DNA of 51,398 nucleotides from Bacilli bacterium (GCA_012516175.1 JAAYWZ010000002.1:1-51398), one strand, 5' to 3'; numbered from the stretch's first letter, positions 26,256 through 35,066 are shown. The notes: generated by a model not told the origin, from the letters alone. Numbers and translations: made by a program.

Positions 26256-27950
26256 ATGAATGACCTGGTAACAGTGCTACTTGGCTTAATTGGGGGCTTA
26301 GGCATCTTCCTTTATGGGATAAATCTAATGGGAGATGGCTTACAAACACTTGCTGGGGATAAGATGAAACGGATAGTTGAGAAACTGACTAATAATATCT
26401 TCGTAGGAATAATAGTGGGTATGATTGTGACTGCCATCATTCAGTCCTCTTCTGCTACTACTGCTTTATCCATTAGCTTAATCAGAGCTGGGCTCATGAC
26501 CATGCCGCAAGCGATTGGAATTATTATGGGAGCCAATATTGGTACTACCGTTACCGCTTTTCTCTTTAGTTTTCCAGCGATTAGTGATTATTCTCTCATC
26601 TTTGTTGGTATCGGTGCCATTCTCATCTTCTTCATCCGGCATAAAAAAGTAAAAGTCATCGGACATGTTATCTTAGGTTTTGGATTATTGTTTTATGGTC
26701 TAGACCTCATGGGCAATGGATTAAAAGAAGTCATTAAAAATAGCCAAACAGTACGTGATATTCTCCTTCGCTTTAAAGATTATCCTCTATTAGGTCTCAT
26801 GACAGGTTCAGTAGTAACAGCTATTGTCCAATCATCAAGTGCTACTACTGGTATTGTTCAAAGTATTGTTGATACAGGAGAATTATCACTTAAAGGGGCG
26901 ATTCCTATTATCTTCGGTAATAATATCGGTACAACTATAACTGCTATAATCGCTGCTTTAGGCGGTTCAATCGCTGCGAAACGTGCTAGTTTATTCCATG
27001 TACTTTTTAATATCTTCGGTTCCATTCTTTTTATGATTTTCTTAGTACCATTTACTAATTTAATCATGTATCTACAAGACTTAACCAATGCCTCGGATAA
27101 GCTTGCGATTGCTTATACACATGCCATTTTCAATATCACTAATGCCCTAATACTAGTTTGGTTTGTTAAGCAAATCATCTGGTTCCTTAAGAAAACCATT
27201 CCTGGCCAAGATGAAATGGAAGAAGAGTATTCCGATGATATGTTCAATGAAGATTTAATCAAGAACTCACCTGTACTTGCCTTAGAGAGTTCCAAAAATG
27301 CGATTGTCCATATGGCACATGTAGTTAAAAAGATTCTCATATCAACTATCAATTATTATCAAGAACCAACGCAAAAGACACTAGATGAAGGTCTTTTCTA
27401 TGAAACTATCATCAATACCCTAGATCGAAAAATCCATGAATATTTAGTTAAAATCACTTCATCTGTAGATGATTTCCATTCATATGATTTATCAAAGTAC
27501 TTCGACACCATTAGAGACCTAGAAAGAATCGGTGACCATTGTGAGAATCTCTTAGAAGTTTTAGAATATATACATGAGAATAAAGGTGTCTTTAGTGAAG
27601 AAGCCCTTAATGATTTAAATGAACTCTTTGACATTGTGCTCAAGATGGTTGAAAGTGGTATCCGCATCATTGAAACCAATGATATTATCATCGCTAATCA
27701 AGTGATAGAACTTGAAGAACATGTTGACCAACTAGTGCGGAAATCCCGTAAACGCCATACAATTAGAGTTAATGAAGGTATATGTACCTCAGAAACAGGT
27801 ATTATGTTTGTCGAGTTACTATCAAATATTGAGAGAATTGCGGACCATTGTACTAATATCGCTGAGTATACCATCAATAAAGATTATTACATTGTTATTG
27901 ATGAAAAAGAAGTTGATCTCAAATCAATTAAAAAAGTACCGCAAAACTAA
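26256..27950 (+). CDS. Na/Pi cotransporter family protein with PhoU-like domain
   Basis: 564 residues. The N-terminal ~310 residues carry two inverted Na/Pi repeats with the signature QSSSATT twice (IIQSSSATTALSIS near residue 65 and IVQSSSATTGIVQS near 195), plus GANIGTT/GNNIGTT. A C-terminal helical PhoU-like domain (340-555) contains the duplicated RDLERIGDHCENLLE and SNIERIADHCTNIAE motifs. It moves phosphate with sodium across the membrane; the PhoU part probably senses or gates. The ATG at 26256 has GGAGG 9 bases upstream. Monocistronic. Confidence 0.95.
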   Translation: MNDLVTVLLGLIGGLGIFLYGINLMGDGLQTLAGDKMKRIVEKLTNNIFVGIIVGMIVTAIIQSSSATTALSISLIRAGLMTMPQAIGIIMGANIGTTVTAFLFSFPAISDYSLIFVGIGAILIFFIRHKKVKVIGHVILGFGLLFYGLDLMGNGLKEVIKNSQTVRDILLRFKDYPLLGLMTGSVVTAIVQSSSATTGIVQSIVDTGELSLKGAIPIIFGNNIGTTITAIIAALGGSIAAKRASLFHVLFNIFGSILFMIFLVPFTNLIMYLQDLTNASDKLAIAYTHAIFNITNALILVWFVKQIIWFLKKTIPGQDEMEEEYSDDMFNEDLIKNSPVLALESSKNAIVHMAHVVKKILISTINYYQEPTQKTLDEGLFYETIINTLDRKIHEYLVKITSSVDDFHSYDLSKYFDTIRDLERIGDHCENLLEVLEYIHENKGVFSEEALNDLNELFDIVLKMVESGIRIIETNDIIIANQVIELEEHVDQLVRKSRKRHTIRVNEGICTSETGIMFVELLSNIERIADHCTNIAEYTINKDYYIVIDEKEVDLKSIKKVPQN

Positions 27951-27981
27951 AAAACTGTTCAATTTACGAACAGTTTTTTTA
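27950..27981 (+). terminator. Bidirectional terminator between convergent genes
   Basis: AAAAACTGTTC/GAACAGTTTTT with a loop of about 7 bases and T runs on both sides. It serves the cotransporter and the convergent cyclase-family gene, whose stop it overlaps. Confidence 0.88.
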
Positions 27982-28602
27982 ATCTTCTAATAGGGCTACC
28001 GCCCTAACTAATGAAGCTTCAGCTTTTACTTTTAAGGGAAAACACATAAGTTTAAAGCGAAAGATACCTAATAGATTTTCTAAGTTACAAACATTTTCTA
28101 AGAGGAAAATGTCGTTACTCAATAAGATCTTATGCACATCATATGGTTCATAATCAGGGGAAGGAAAGTCGATTCCTACTAACTTTACTTTTTGTTCAAC
28201 TAAGAATTGTGCCATTTCATTTGTGATGATTGGATGGTCATTGAAGTATTTAGTACTAGGGTAATGCTCCCCATGTCCGGTATAGATTAGAATGCAATCC
28301 TGTGATTTTATCATATTCTCATATGATTTTTGATAATCTATCACTTTTTCTCCATATGCATTTATTAGTATACCTCTACCAAAGAAACAATCAATCGGAT
28401 ATTCATCAATCGTTTTCTGAGATTCTGTTAGGTGAATTGGTGCATCAAGGTGAGTACCAACATGCATAGTTGTAGTGATGGTAAAGAGGTTATAACCATC
28501 TCGATCATATTCTTTCTCATGCTTGATAATAAGTGGTGGATCACTAGGATATACTGGTGAATCATTAGCTAGAGGATAAGATAAATCGATTAAACGCATC
28601 AT
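27979..28602 (-). CDS. Cyclase family protein (kynurenine formamidase-like)
   Basis: About 207 residues of the cyclase/arylformamidase superfamily. The metal-binding motif HVGTHLDAPIHL lies near residue 47 of the ATG form, with IDLSYPLANDSPVYPSDP at the start and VGIDFPSPD later. Members hydrolyse N-formylkynurenine, isatin or related amides; the substrate here is unknown as no tryptophan pathway genes are near. Three ATGs occur; GGAGG lies 5 bases from 28602 and 8 from 28599, while the longest form would include that site in the coding region. It follows rnz by about 12 bases, likely one operon. A paralogue lies at 49911-50537. Confidence 0.9.
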   Translation of the reverse strand: MMRLIDLSYPLANDSPVYPSDPPLIIKHEKEYDRDGYNLFTITTTMHVGTHLDAPIHLTESQKTIDEYPIDCFFGRGILINAYGEKVIDYQKSYENMIKSQDCILIYTGHGEHYPSTKYFNDHPIITNEMAQFLVEQKVKLVGIDFPSPDYEPYDVHKILLSNDIFLLENVCNLENLLGIFRFKLMCFPLKVKAEASLVRAVALLED

Positions 28603-28614
28603 CCCAACCTCCAT

Positions 28615-29514
28615 TTAATCAGGAAATTTTAGCGATCGCACTAAGAGATTTCGACCTAAGTTCTTATTAGGAAAAACTTCTTGAGCGTTTAGAAGATAGT
28701 TTTCTGGTTTTTCAAGTTTTGGACTAAAATGCGTAAGAATTAACTCATCAACATTACCCAACTTGGCAAGGGTAGCTGCCTCTCTAAAAGTCATATGATA
28801 GTTATTCTCTGCCTTTTCTTTATCATCATCACTACCATACATACCCTCGCAAACAAAAAGATTACTAGTTTGAATAAAAGAGGGGATTTCTGGGATAGGT
28901 CTTGTATCAGTAATGTAACTGAATTTAAGACCACGCCGTTCTTCACCTAAAACCATTTCTGGTGTATAGGTTACATCACCTACTATTACTGTATTTCCTT
29001 TTTGAAGTTTACTCCAATGTTCTTTTGGGACATTATTATTAATTGCCTTATTAACATCAAAGCGTCGTTGCCTTTTAATAGTAAAGGAATATCCTAAACA
29101 AGGTATGGTGTGCTGTAAAGGTAATGTGTTAATTTCCATATCAAGAAACTGAATATTGTCAGGATGTTCAAGATATACTAATTCATATGGTAAATAAGGG
29201 ACCAATAGTTTGATCGCATTACTAACTTTATCTAATCCTTTAGGACCAACAATTGTAAGTGGTTCTGTTCTTTCGCTATTAGAAATTGTTTGGAGTAATC
29301 CAGGCAAACCAAATAAGTGGTCACCATGATAGTGAGTTAATAATATATAATCAATATTCTTTAAACCCCAACCGAGTTCCTTTAAGGCGACTTGGACATA
29401 TTCACCAGTATCAATTAAACACATCTTACCTTTATAGCGGATTAAGACTGCGGATAAAAAGCGATGGCTAACGGGGATGCTGCCACCACAACCTAAGAGT
29501 GCTACATCGAGCAT
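28615..29514 (-). CDS. rnz: Ribonuclease Z
   Basis: 299 residues of the metallo-beta-lactamase fold. The zinc motif HYHGDH is at residues 61-66, preceded by LIDTGEYVQ. Later metal ligands are visible in the SYITDTRP and LTHFSPK stretches, and EGMYGSDDDKEKAENNYHMTFREAA holds the catalytic Glu/His region. It cuts the 3' trailer from tRNA precursors that lack encoded CCA. The ATG at 29514 follows GGAGGGG at 5 bases; the longer frame from 29559 has no ribosome binding site. It is co-directional with the cyclase gene downstream. Confidence 0.94.
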   Translation of the reverse strand: MLDVALLGCGGSIPVSHRFLSAVLIRYKGKMCLIDTGEYVQVALKELGWGLKNIDYILLTHYHGDHLFGLPGLLQTISNSERTEPLTIVGPKGLDKVSNAIKLLVPYLPYELVYLEHPDNIQFLDMEINTLPLQHTIPCLGYSFTIKRQRRFDVNKAINNNVPKEHWSKLQKGNTVIVGDVTYTPEMVLGEERRGLKFSYITDTRPIPEIPSFIQTSNLFVCEGMYGSDDDKEKAENNYHMTFREAATLAKLGNVDELILTHFSPKLEKPENYLLNAQEVFPNKNLGRNLLVRSLKFPD

Positions 29515-29578
29515 ATAATCCCCTCCAGTATTTGAACTATTACCATTATTTTCTGACAATTACTAAATTCTATGTATC

Positions 29579-29613
29579 ATGATGAAAAATGACTTTCTAT
29601 CAAGAAAGTCATT
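29579..29613 (-). terminator. Terminator after HD-GYP gene
   Basis: AATGACTTTC/GAAAGTCATT with a 6-base loop and TTTTTCATC. The stem includes the stop codon. Confidence 0.85.
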
Positions 29614-30520
29614 CCTTATTAATCACCTTGAGAAATGCATCTACAACATCTTTATCGTATAACTTACCTGCTAAACTCACAATTTCTTGAATTGCTTGTT
29701 CTGTAGTCAATCTGTTTCGATAAGCACGATCACTAGTCATCGCATCAAAAGTATCAGCTACTGCTATGATACGAGCTTCAATACAGATATCATCCCCTTT
29801 TAATCCAAAGGGATATCCCGAACCATCTAAGCGTTCATGGTGTTGAAGAACAATATCGCCAACATCAATGTACTTTATCGCATTGACATATTTAGCACTT
29901 TCGATGGGATGATGTTTAACTAGTTCGTATTCATCACTTGTAAGTTTATGTGGTTTACCTAATATTTCATCGGAAATAAATATTTTACCTAAATCATGAA
30001 AAAGTGCCGCTATCGCTAACTTCGCAATCCGATCTCGGCTTAAACTCATTTCCACACCAATCTTAACTGCTAAATCTTGTACTCGTTCTGAATGACCTTT
30101 TGTATAAGGATCTTTTCGTGTAATTTCTTCATTAATTAAGTGTAATTTAGCGTAAGCTTCTCCAATATAGTGAAAGATGGGTTGTGATGATATGTATAAG
30201 AGTTTAGTTTTAGAAAGGGTTCGAAACACACAGGGCTCAGTTAATTCTTTTGTATAAAAATAATCCCCTTTAGTAAGTTTTATGAACTCATTACTATCTT
30301 TTGTTAGGTATTCAATTTCACCATCAAGGATATAAAAGAATTCCATTAAGGTAGGATTTGCTTCATCGGGATAAATATCAAAGGTAATACCATTTTCCAA
30401 ATCATGAGTCATGATTTCAATACCATCACCAGAAGCCAATAGCCGTAATTCACTCGTTTTAAGTGTTACTTTATCTAGGTAATCAGTACCATTTTGAATA
30501 ATGAGTCCAGTCTGTTTCAT
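29609..30520 (-). CDS. HD-GYP domain phosphodiesterase with cupin-like sensor
   Basis: 303 residues. Residues ~20-115 look like a cupin/beta-barrel sensor (MEFFYILDGEIEYL, TKGDYFYTKELTEPCVFRTLSKTKLLYIS). Residues 130-300 form an HD-GYP domain with intact HD (175-176), HH (203-204), HH (227-228) and GYP (235-237), followed by ARIIAVADTFDAMTSDRAYR. HD-GYP proteins typically degrade cyclic di-GMP. No GGDEF protein is in this window. There is no membrane segment, so a soluble ligand is probably sensed by the cupin part. It has its own promoter and terminator. Confidence 0.92.
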   Translation of the reverse strand: MKQTGLIIQNGTDYLDKVTLKTSELRLLASGDGIEIMTHDLENGITFDIYPDEANPTLMEFFYILDGEIEYLTKDSNEFIKLTKGDYFYTKELTEPCVFRTLSKTKLLYISSQPIFHYIGEAYAKLHLINEEITRKDPYTKGHSERVQDLAVKIGVEMSLSRDRIAKLAIAALFHDLGKIFISDEILGKPHKLTSDEYELVKHHPIESAKYVNAIKYIDVGDIVLQHHERLDGSGYPFGLKGDDICIEARIIAVADTFDAMTSDRAYRNRLTTEQAIQEIVSLAGKLYDKDVVDAFLKVINKE

Positions 30521-30560
30521 TATATCAATCCTTATAAATCATTTGCAACTAGATATGATT

Positions 30561-30589
30561 ATTATACTAGAATTTACCCCGTTAGACAA
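30561..30589 (-). promoter_or_regulatory. Sigma-A promoter of HD-GYP gene
   Basis: TTGTCT (30589-30584), a 17-base spacer and TATAAT (30566-30561). Confidence 0.8.
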
Positions 30590-30604
30590 GTAATAACGAT
30601 TAGA

Positions 30605-30645
30605 AAGATAAAAATGACTTATGTTTGCACATAAGTCATTTTTTC
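30605..30645 (-). terminator. Terminator after small secreted protein gene
   Basis: AATGACTTATGT/ACATAAGTCATT with a 6-base loop and a TTTTTATC tail on the minus strand. Confidence 0.9.
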
Positions 30646-31032
30646 TTACCACCGATGTACCCGAATTGGGTCGACATATACTACTTTGTCTCCAATCACA
30701 ACCTCAATATAATATACTTCTACTTCATAGCCATATTTTTCTAGTTTTTCTACAGCTTTTTCGGTAATCTTTTCAGTCTTAGTTAATAGGTTATCGATAA
30801 TTTGATCAAGTTTTCTTTCATATTGAGGATGGTTGCGTAATTGGAGTTCTTTTTGAATTGCTTTTTGGATTTCTATTTCGATATCGAGATTAGCTTGTTC
30901 AGCAATTTTTTGTGCTTCTTCGTAGCTTAAGCCATTTTCTTTAGCTTTCGCATTTGCACTGATAGAACCGATTAACGCAAAGCCAATAAAAAGGAATAGT
31001 AATACAAATAGTTTTTTCATTGAAAATTTCAT
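30646..31032 (-). CDS. Small secreted protein of unknown function
   Basis: 128 residues. A signal peptide (MKFSMKKLFVLLFLFIGFALIGSISANAKA, two pieces) ends near residue 30 with an Ala-x-Ala type site. The mature part is helical and charged (residues 35-95) and ends in a beta-rich YEVEVYYIEVVIGDKVVYVDPIRVHRW segment. No family recognised. The ATG at 31032 is chosen because GGGAGG lies 7 bases upstream. It has its own promoter and terminator. A surface or spore-envelope role is possible but not shown. Confidence 0.75.
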   Translation of the reverse strand: MKFSMKKLFVLLFLFIGFALIGSISANAKAKENGLSYEEAQKIAEQANLDIEIEIQKAIQKELQLRNHPQYERKLDQIIDNLLTKTEKITEKAVEKLEKYGYEVEVYYIEVVIGDKVVYVDPIRVHRW

Positions 31033-31064
31033 ACCAAAACCTCCCATCCAATAACTCTATGTCT

Positions 31065-31093
31065 ATTATATCAAGTAGATATCTATAAGACAA
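31065..31093 (-). promoter_or_regulatory. Sigma-A promoter of small secreted protein gene
   Basis: TTGTCT (31093-31088), a 17-base spacer and TATAAT (31070-31065), nearly the same elements as the neighbouring HD-GYP promoter. Confidence 0.8.
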
Positions 31094-31120
31094 TATTTTC
31101 TTGAAATCTTTTAATGATTA

Positions 31121-32038
31121 TTACATCATGTACCGCTTAATATATTCTTCTAACCTAAAGTCACCCAAATATTGTTTTGTAACCTGATACCCACTATGAT
31201 ATAAGTTTTCAATTTGGGCTCTTGACAATCGAAAATCAGTGGATTTTAAATTGTCGGGATTATCAATGGTAATAATACGAACTAGGTCTTTACTACTCAC
31301 ATAAGTTAACTCATCCTTATTTAAAGCAGCAGTAACTAAATCATGGGCATAAGCAAGTAAGTTTGTTTTGCCTTTTTTAGTATAACTTTCTGGATCTTTT
31401 ATTTTAATTCCAATTGTAGGTCTCGTTGGTTTTCCCGTCTTTTCAAAAACCCATATTGGAAAAGTACTGATTAATCCACCATCTACAACATATGAGATGT
31501 AATTGTTAGATAGCACTCTTACAGGAGTAAAAAAGACAGGAATAGTACAACTCATCTGGACAGCTTTACTTATAGGATAACTCTTAGGGTCCTTACCGTA
31601 AAAAGTGATATCATCAGGTAAAATAAGCAACTTTCGATTAGTAATATCCGCTGCCATAACTTTCAGGGGACATTCGTTATTAACATAGAGGTCACCAAAC
31701 ACCTTGATATTTTTCTTTGCTAGAAGCATATCTATCCACTTAGAAATCACATTACCATCATATAAACCTTTACTAAATATTAATGACAAGACTTTGCCCA
31801 CTACAGGAAAACTACCAAAAGGAGGAGTTTTGAGAAACATAGTAAAGTCAGTATCAGCCAACTCATCTTTTAACTCTTGAGGTGTAAACTTCGCACAAAT
31901 TAATGATGCAATGACACTACCAGCACTAGTGCCGGCTACTCGCATGATTTCAAATTTCTTCTCATAGAAAGCTTCATAAGCCCCAACAAAACCAATCCCT
32001 AAAACGCCACCACCTTCAAACACTAAATCAACTTTCAA
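31121..32038 (-). CDS. Patatin-like phospholipase
   Basis: 305 residues. The oxyanion motif GGGVLGIGFVGA is at residues 9-20, the nucleophile Ser38 in GTSAGS and the catalytic Asp186 in VVDGGLIST, so the Ser-Asp dyad is complete. Family members cleave acyl groups from phospholipids or other esters in the cytoplasm or at the membrane; some are phage-defence effectors, but no cGAS-like or other defence partner is next door. The ATG overlaps the stop of the upstream coiled-coil gene by 4 bases, so the two are translationally coupled. Confidence 0.93.
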   Translation of the reverse strand: MKVDLVFEGGGVLGIGFVGAYEAFYEKKFEIMRVAGTSAGSVIASLICAKFTPQELKDELADTDFTMFLKTPPFGSFPVVGKVLSLIFSKGLYDGNVISKWIDMLLAKKNIKVFGDLYVNNECPLKVMAADITNRKLLILPDDITFYGKDPKSYPISKAVQMSCTIPVFFTPVRVLSNNYISYVVDGGLISTFPIWVFEKTGKPTRPTIGIKIKDPESYTKKGKTNLLAYAHDLVTAALNKDELTYVSSKDLVRIITIDNPDNLKSTDFRLSRAQIENLYHSGYQVTKQYLGDFRLEEYIKRYMM

Positions 32039-32952
32039 GCTATCACCTGCATGAATAAGTTTTGTTTTGCTTTTTCAATTTCTAACAATTCTTGTAAGTA
32101 CTTATCTTTATACTTCATTAATGTTTCTAGTAGTTTAGTTAACACTAAAGGATAATGCTCAGCTTGATCTAACACTTTTCTTAATGATTCTTGTTCTTTT
32201 AAATCATCATATAAATGATTCTCGATGTAATAATATAACTCTTTAAACTCTTGTAAATTAATTTGAAGGTTGGTGTAGTAATTAATCGTTTTAAGCGTAC
32301 GCATTAGTTTATTACCCCGGTAATATAGTTCTTTAACTAAAGTTTCCGTATTTCTAAACTCAGGTGTTTTCGTTATTGATAACAAGAGCCCACGACTTAA
32401 TATATCGAAGTTATTCCAGTTTTTCGTATTATCAACTACTCTTTGAAACTTATCCACTGACTCTAAGATGATTTTAATACTATTAACAGCTTCATTTAAT
32501 AAGCGGATTCTTAGTTTGATTTTACATGCTTCTTCATGATGTGCAAGTAAACTCTTAAGTGTTTCTTTTTCCTTATTAACTATCACAAATTCGCCTTCTA
32601 GTTCAAGTTGTTTTAGTTCATTTTCATAACCATTTATGTTATTTAGTTTTTGATTATAATCTTCTTGTTCCTGCATTAGATAATGTAGAAGATGATACAA
32701 TAATTTATAATCATAAACTATCTTTGGTACTTCCTTGCCTTTGGTTGTAAAAATTGTAAACCAAATAACTAGTAAATCTTCTTTATCTATTTCTCTAGGG
32801 CTAATACCACTCATTTCTAATTTCCTTGTGAGAACACTTAAGCGTTGTTGCGATATATTGATTAGCTCATGGAATTCTTGGTTCATTTTCTCATAAATAA
32901 ACTTCTGATAGGTTTTTTCATATAATTCTAAATATTTTTTTATCATTTCCAT
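32035..32952 (-). CDS. Uncharacterised helical protein coupled to patatin gene
   Basis: 305 residues, no family recognised. It is almost entirely alpha-helical and charged, with coiled-coil-like stretches (residues ~90-165, LNNINGYENELKQLELEGE and following, and ~250-300). No signal peptide or membrane segment. GGGGAGGG lies 7 bases before the ATG. The 4-base overlap with the patatin gene implies a fixed stoichiometry or a direct partner, for example a regulator or scaffold of the lipase. Confidence 0.72.
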   Translation of the reverse strand: MEMIKKYLELYEKTYQKFIYEKMNQEFHELINISQQRLSVLTRKLEMSGISPREIDKEDLLVIWFTIFTTKGKEVPKIVYDYKLLYHLLHYLMQEQEDYNQKLNNINGYENELKQLELEGEFVIVNKEKETLKSLLAHHEEACKIKLRIRLLNEAVNSIKIILESVDKFQRVVDNTKNWNNFDILSRGLLLSITKTPEFRNTETLVKELYYRGNKLMRTLKTINYYTNLQINLQEFKELYYYIENHLYDDLKEQESLRKVLDQAEHYPLVLTKLLETLMKYKDKYLQELLEIEKAKQNLFMQVIA

Positions 32953-33029
32953 TTACAGCCCTCCCCTTTTCCTATTATTATATGTATGATGAAATCATTA
33001 GATGATTAACTAATTTTATGGAGGTCTTT

Positions 33030-33767
33030 ATGAATCAAGTAATTGAAACCATTCTAAATCATCGTTCAATTAGAAATTATAAAGATCAGGCTTTACCAGA
33101 AGAACACTTAGCACTCCTTGTTCAATGTGCCCAAAAAGCACCATCATCAAATAATGGTCAACCTGTGACAATAATCGCGGTCACCGACAAGACAAAAAAA
33201 GCACAACTCGCTGAGTTATGCGGAAATCAACCTTATATTGCTGAAGCAGGTGTTTTTTTTGTCTTCTGTATTGATTTTTATCGTGGTAAATTAGCCTGTG
33301 AAAAAACCAATAATGAGTTCTGTATTACTGATGAGTTCACTGCGACCGTAATTGGTACTTTTGATGCTGGTCTTGCTATGCAAAATATGATTGTTGCTGC
33401 TGAATCATTAGGATATGGCACAGTACCCATTGGTGGTATCTTAAATGATCCTCAAGCAGTGATTAGTTTATTAGAAATTCCTGCATATGTCTTCCCGATT
33501 TGTGGACTCGTTGTTGGTTATCCGAAAGATTATTCCCAAGTTAAACCACGCCTACCTTTAAAAGCTGTGTTTAATAGAGATAAATATGACCCTAATCAAA
33601 AAACTTATATTGATGAATATGATGAAGTTATGGCTGAGTATATGGCAGAACGCACAAATGGCGAAAGCCGAAGAAATTGGTCTGAGACCATCAGCCGTGT
33701 CTATCGATCTAAAGGTAGACGCAATATTAAGCAAGCGATGGAAAACCAAAAATTTTATAATCATTAA
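33030..33767 (+). CDS. Nitroreductase family oxidoreductase (NfsA/NfrA type)
   Basis: 245 residues. The FMN-binding start NHRSIRNYKDQALPEEHL and QKAPSSNNGQPV are typical; AESLGYGTVPIGGILNDP and CGLVVGYP follow, with the NfsA-type C terminus (KPRLPLKAVFN...TYIDEYDEVMAEY). It is a flavin enzyme using NADPH to reduce nitro compounds, quinones or flavin. The ATG at 33030 follows GGAGG at 5 bases. Monocistronic, divergent from the patatin pair. Confidence 0.93.
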   Translation: MNQVIETILNHRSIRNYKDQALPEEHLALLVQCAQKAPSSNNGQPVTIIAVTDKTKKAQLAELCGNQPYIAEAGVFFVFCIDFYRGKLACEKTNNEFCITDEFTATVIGTFDAGLAMQNMIVAAESLGYGTVPIGGILNDPQAVISLLEIPAYVFPICGLVVGYPKDYSQVKPRLPLKAVFNRDKYDPNQKTYIDEYDEVMAEYMAERTNGESRRNWSETISRVYRSKGRRNIKQAMENQKFYNH

Positions 33768-33806
33768 AAAAGAGAGGTTCATAACACTTTGGCTATGAAC
33801 CTCTTT
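33768..33806 (+). terminator. Terminator between nitroreductase and KDG kinase genes
   Basis: AGAGGTTCATA/TATGAACCTCT with an internal loop, an A run before and TTTTATG after; suits both converging genes. Confidence 0.85.
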
Positions 33807-33813
33807 TATGTAA

Positions 33814-34836
33814 TTAACGTTGCACTCTACCAGATGCATCGCCTTTTACTAATGTCTCTACTTCTTCTAATGATACTAAATTGAAATCACCAGGAATTGT
33901 ATGCTTTAAGGCACTAGCAGCTACCGCAAAATCTAATGCTTGTTTCATATCATCTTTAGTGAGTAAGCCATGGATTAAACCTGCACTAAAGGCATCACCA
34001 CCACCAACCCGATCAACAATTCTGATATCATACTTACGGGAATGATAGAATTCCTTACCATCATATATTAATGCACTCCAAGTGTTATCACTGGCAGAAT
34101 GGCTTTCTCTTAGTGTAGTGGCAACATATTTAAAGCCAAACTTATCAATCATTTGCTTAAAGATTTCTTGATAGCCAGTTAACTCTAACTCACCTTTAGT
34201 TACATCTGTTTTACCAGGTTTAAATCCTAAACACTTTTCTGCATCTTCTTCATTTCCGATACAAACATCAACATATTGCATCAGATTAGTCATGACTTTT
34301 TGTGCTTGCTCTTTTGTCCAGAGTTTCTTGCGATAATTTAAGTCACAGGATACTGTGACATTATTCCGTTTAGCTGTTTTTAGAGCCTCTTCTAATACCT
34401 TTTGTGCTTTTTCACCTAAAGCGGGGGTTATACCACTCCAATGAAACCATTTAGCACCTGAAAATATTTTATCAAAGTCATAATCACTAACATCAGATTC
34501 TGCAATCGCTGAATGAGCCCGGTCATATATCACGTTTGATGGTCGCATGCTCGCACCAGTTTCTAAATAATAGATTCCGATACGCTCACCACCACGGGCG
34601 ATAAAATCTGTCTTAACCCCAAAACGCCGTATGTAGTTAACTGCTGCTTCCCCAATCTCATGTTTAGGTAACTTGGAAACGAAGTAAGCTTCATGACCAT
34701 AATTGGCTAAACTTACTGCCACATTAGCTTCTCCTCCACCAAAAACCACATCAAAACTTTGAGTTTGAACAAAACGCTGGTATCCTGGGGTTGAGAGTCT
34801 TAACATGATTTCTCCTAAAGTAATTACTTTCGCCAT
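33814..34836 (-). CDS. kdgK: 2-keto-3-deoxygluconate kinase (PfkB family)
   Basis: 340 residues of the ribokinase/PfkB family. The sugar-binding GGGEANVAVSLANYG lies near residue 33 and the anion hole/catalytic Asp in VDRVGGGDAFSAGLIHGL near 290. The IMLRLSTPGYQRFVQTQSFDVVFGG start and WFHWSGITPAL fit KDG kinases, which phosphorylate 2-dehydro-3-deoxygluconate in hexuronate and Entner-Doudoroff routes. No KDPG aldolase gene is adjacent; the GH2 enzyme 10 kb away is the only related sugar gene. It has a long structured leader upstream. Confidence 0.88.
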   Translation of the reverse strand: MAKVITLGEIMLRLSTPGYQRFVQTQSFDVVFGGGEANVAVSLANYGHEAYFVSKLPKHEIGEAAVNYIRRFGVKTDFIARGGERIGIYYLETGASMRPSNVIYDRAHSAIAESDVSDYDFDKIFSGAKWFHWSGITPALGEKAQKVLEEALKTAKRNNVTVSCDLNYRKKLWTKEQAQKVMTNLMQYVDVCIGNEEDAEKCLGFKPGKTDVTKGELELTGYQEIFKQMIDKFGFKYVATTLRESHSASDNTWSALIYDGKEFYHSRKYDIRIVDRVGGGDAFSAGLIHGLLTKDDMKQALDFAVAASALKHTIPGDFNLVSLEEVETLVKGDASGRVQR

Positions 34837-34942
34837 GCTTTTCGCTCCTTAAAATTATAATCTATATTACTTAATTATAAATTTAACTAAAATATAATAG
34901 TATTATTCAAAGAGTAATATTTATTAAAAACATTCTATAGTT

Positions 34943-34976
34943 ATTAAAAGTTTGCACACATATGCAAACTTTTAAT
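34943..34976 (-). repeat. Perfect 14-bp hairpin in the kdgK leader
   Basis: ATTAAAAGTTTGCA and its exact complement are separated by 6 bases, about +55 to +88 of the predicted kdgK transcript and 107 bases before its start codon. The A run before and T run after resemble a weak bidirectional terminator, so an attenuator is possible. Confidence 0.7.
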
Positions 34977-35000
34977 AGGAAGTAACATGGTAAACTTTTT

Positions 35001-35030
35001 ATTCGGATATACGAATTGCATTCGCAATTC
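35001..35030 (-). promoter_or_regulatory. Nested palindromes at kdgK transcription start
   Basis: GAATTGC-GAAT-GCAATTC (35030-35013) starts at about +1 of the predicted transcript, and ATTCG-TATATC-CGAAT (35016-35001) overlaps it. A perfect 7-bp palindrome directly after a -10 box is typical of a repressor operator. The regulator is not in the window. Confidence 0.6.
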
Positions 35031-35037
35031 TATAATT

Positions 35038-35066
35038 ATTTTATCTTAACTTGATAATAAAGTCAA
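35038..35066 (-). promoter_or_regulatory. Sigma-A promoter of kdgK
   Basis: TTGACT (35066-35061), a 17-base spacer and TAAAAT (35043-35038), just downstream of the SpoU methyltransferase stop. It leaves an untranslated leader of about 195 bases. Confidence 0.75.

Noticed and set aside
31121-32952. CBASS-type defence system built on the patatin gene
   Set aside because: No nucleotidyltransferase, Cap2/Cap3 or other signalling partner is adjacent.
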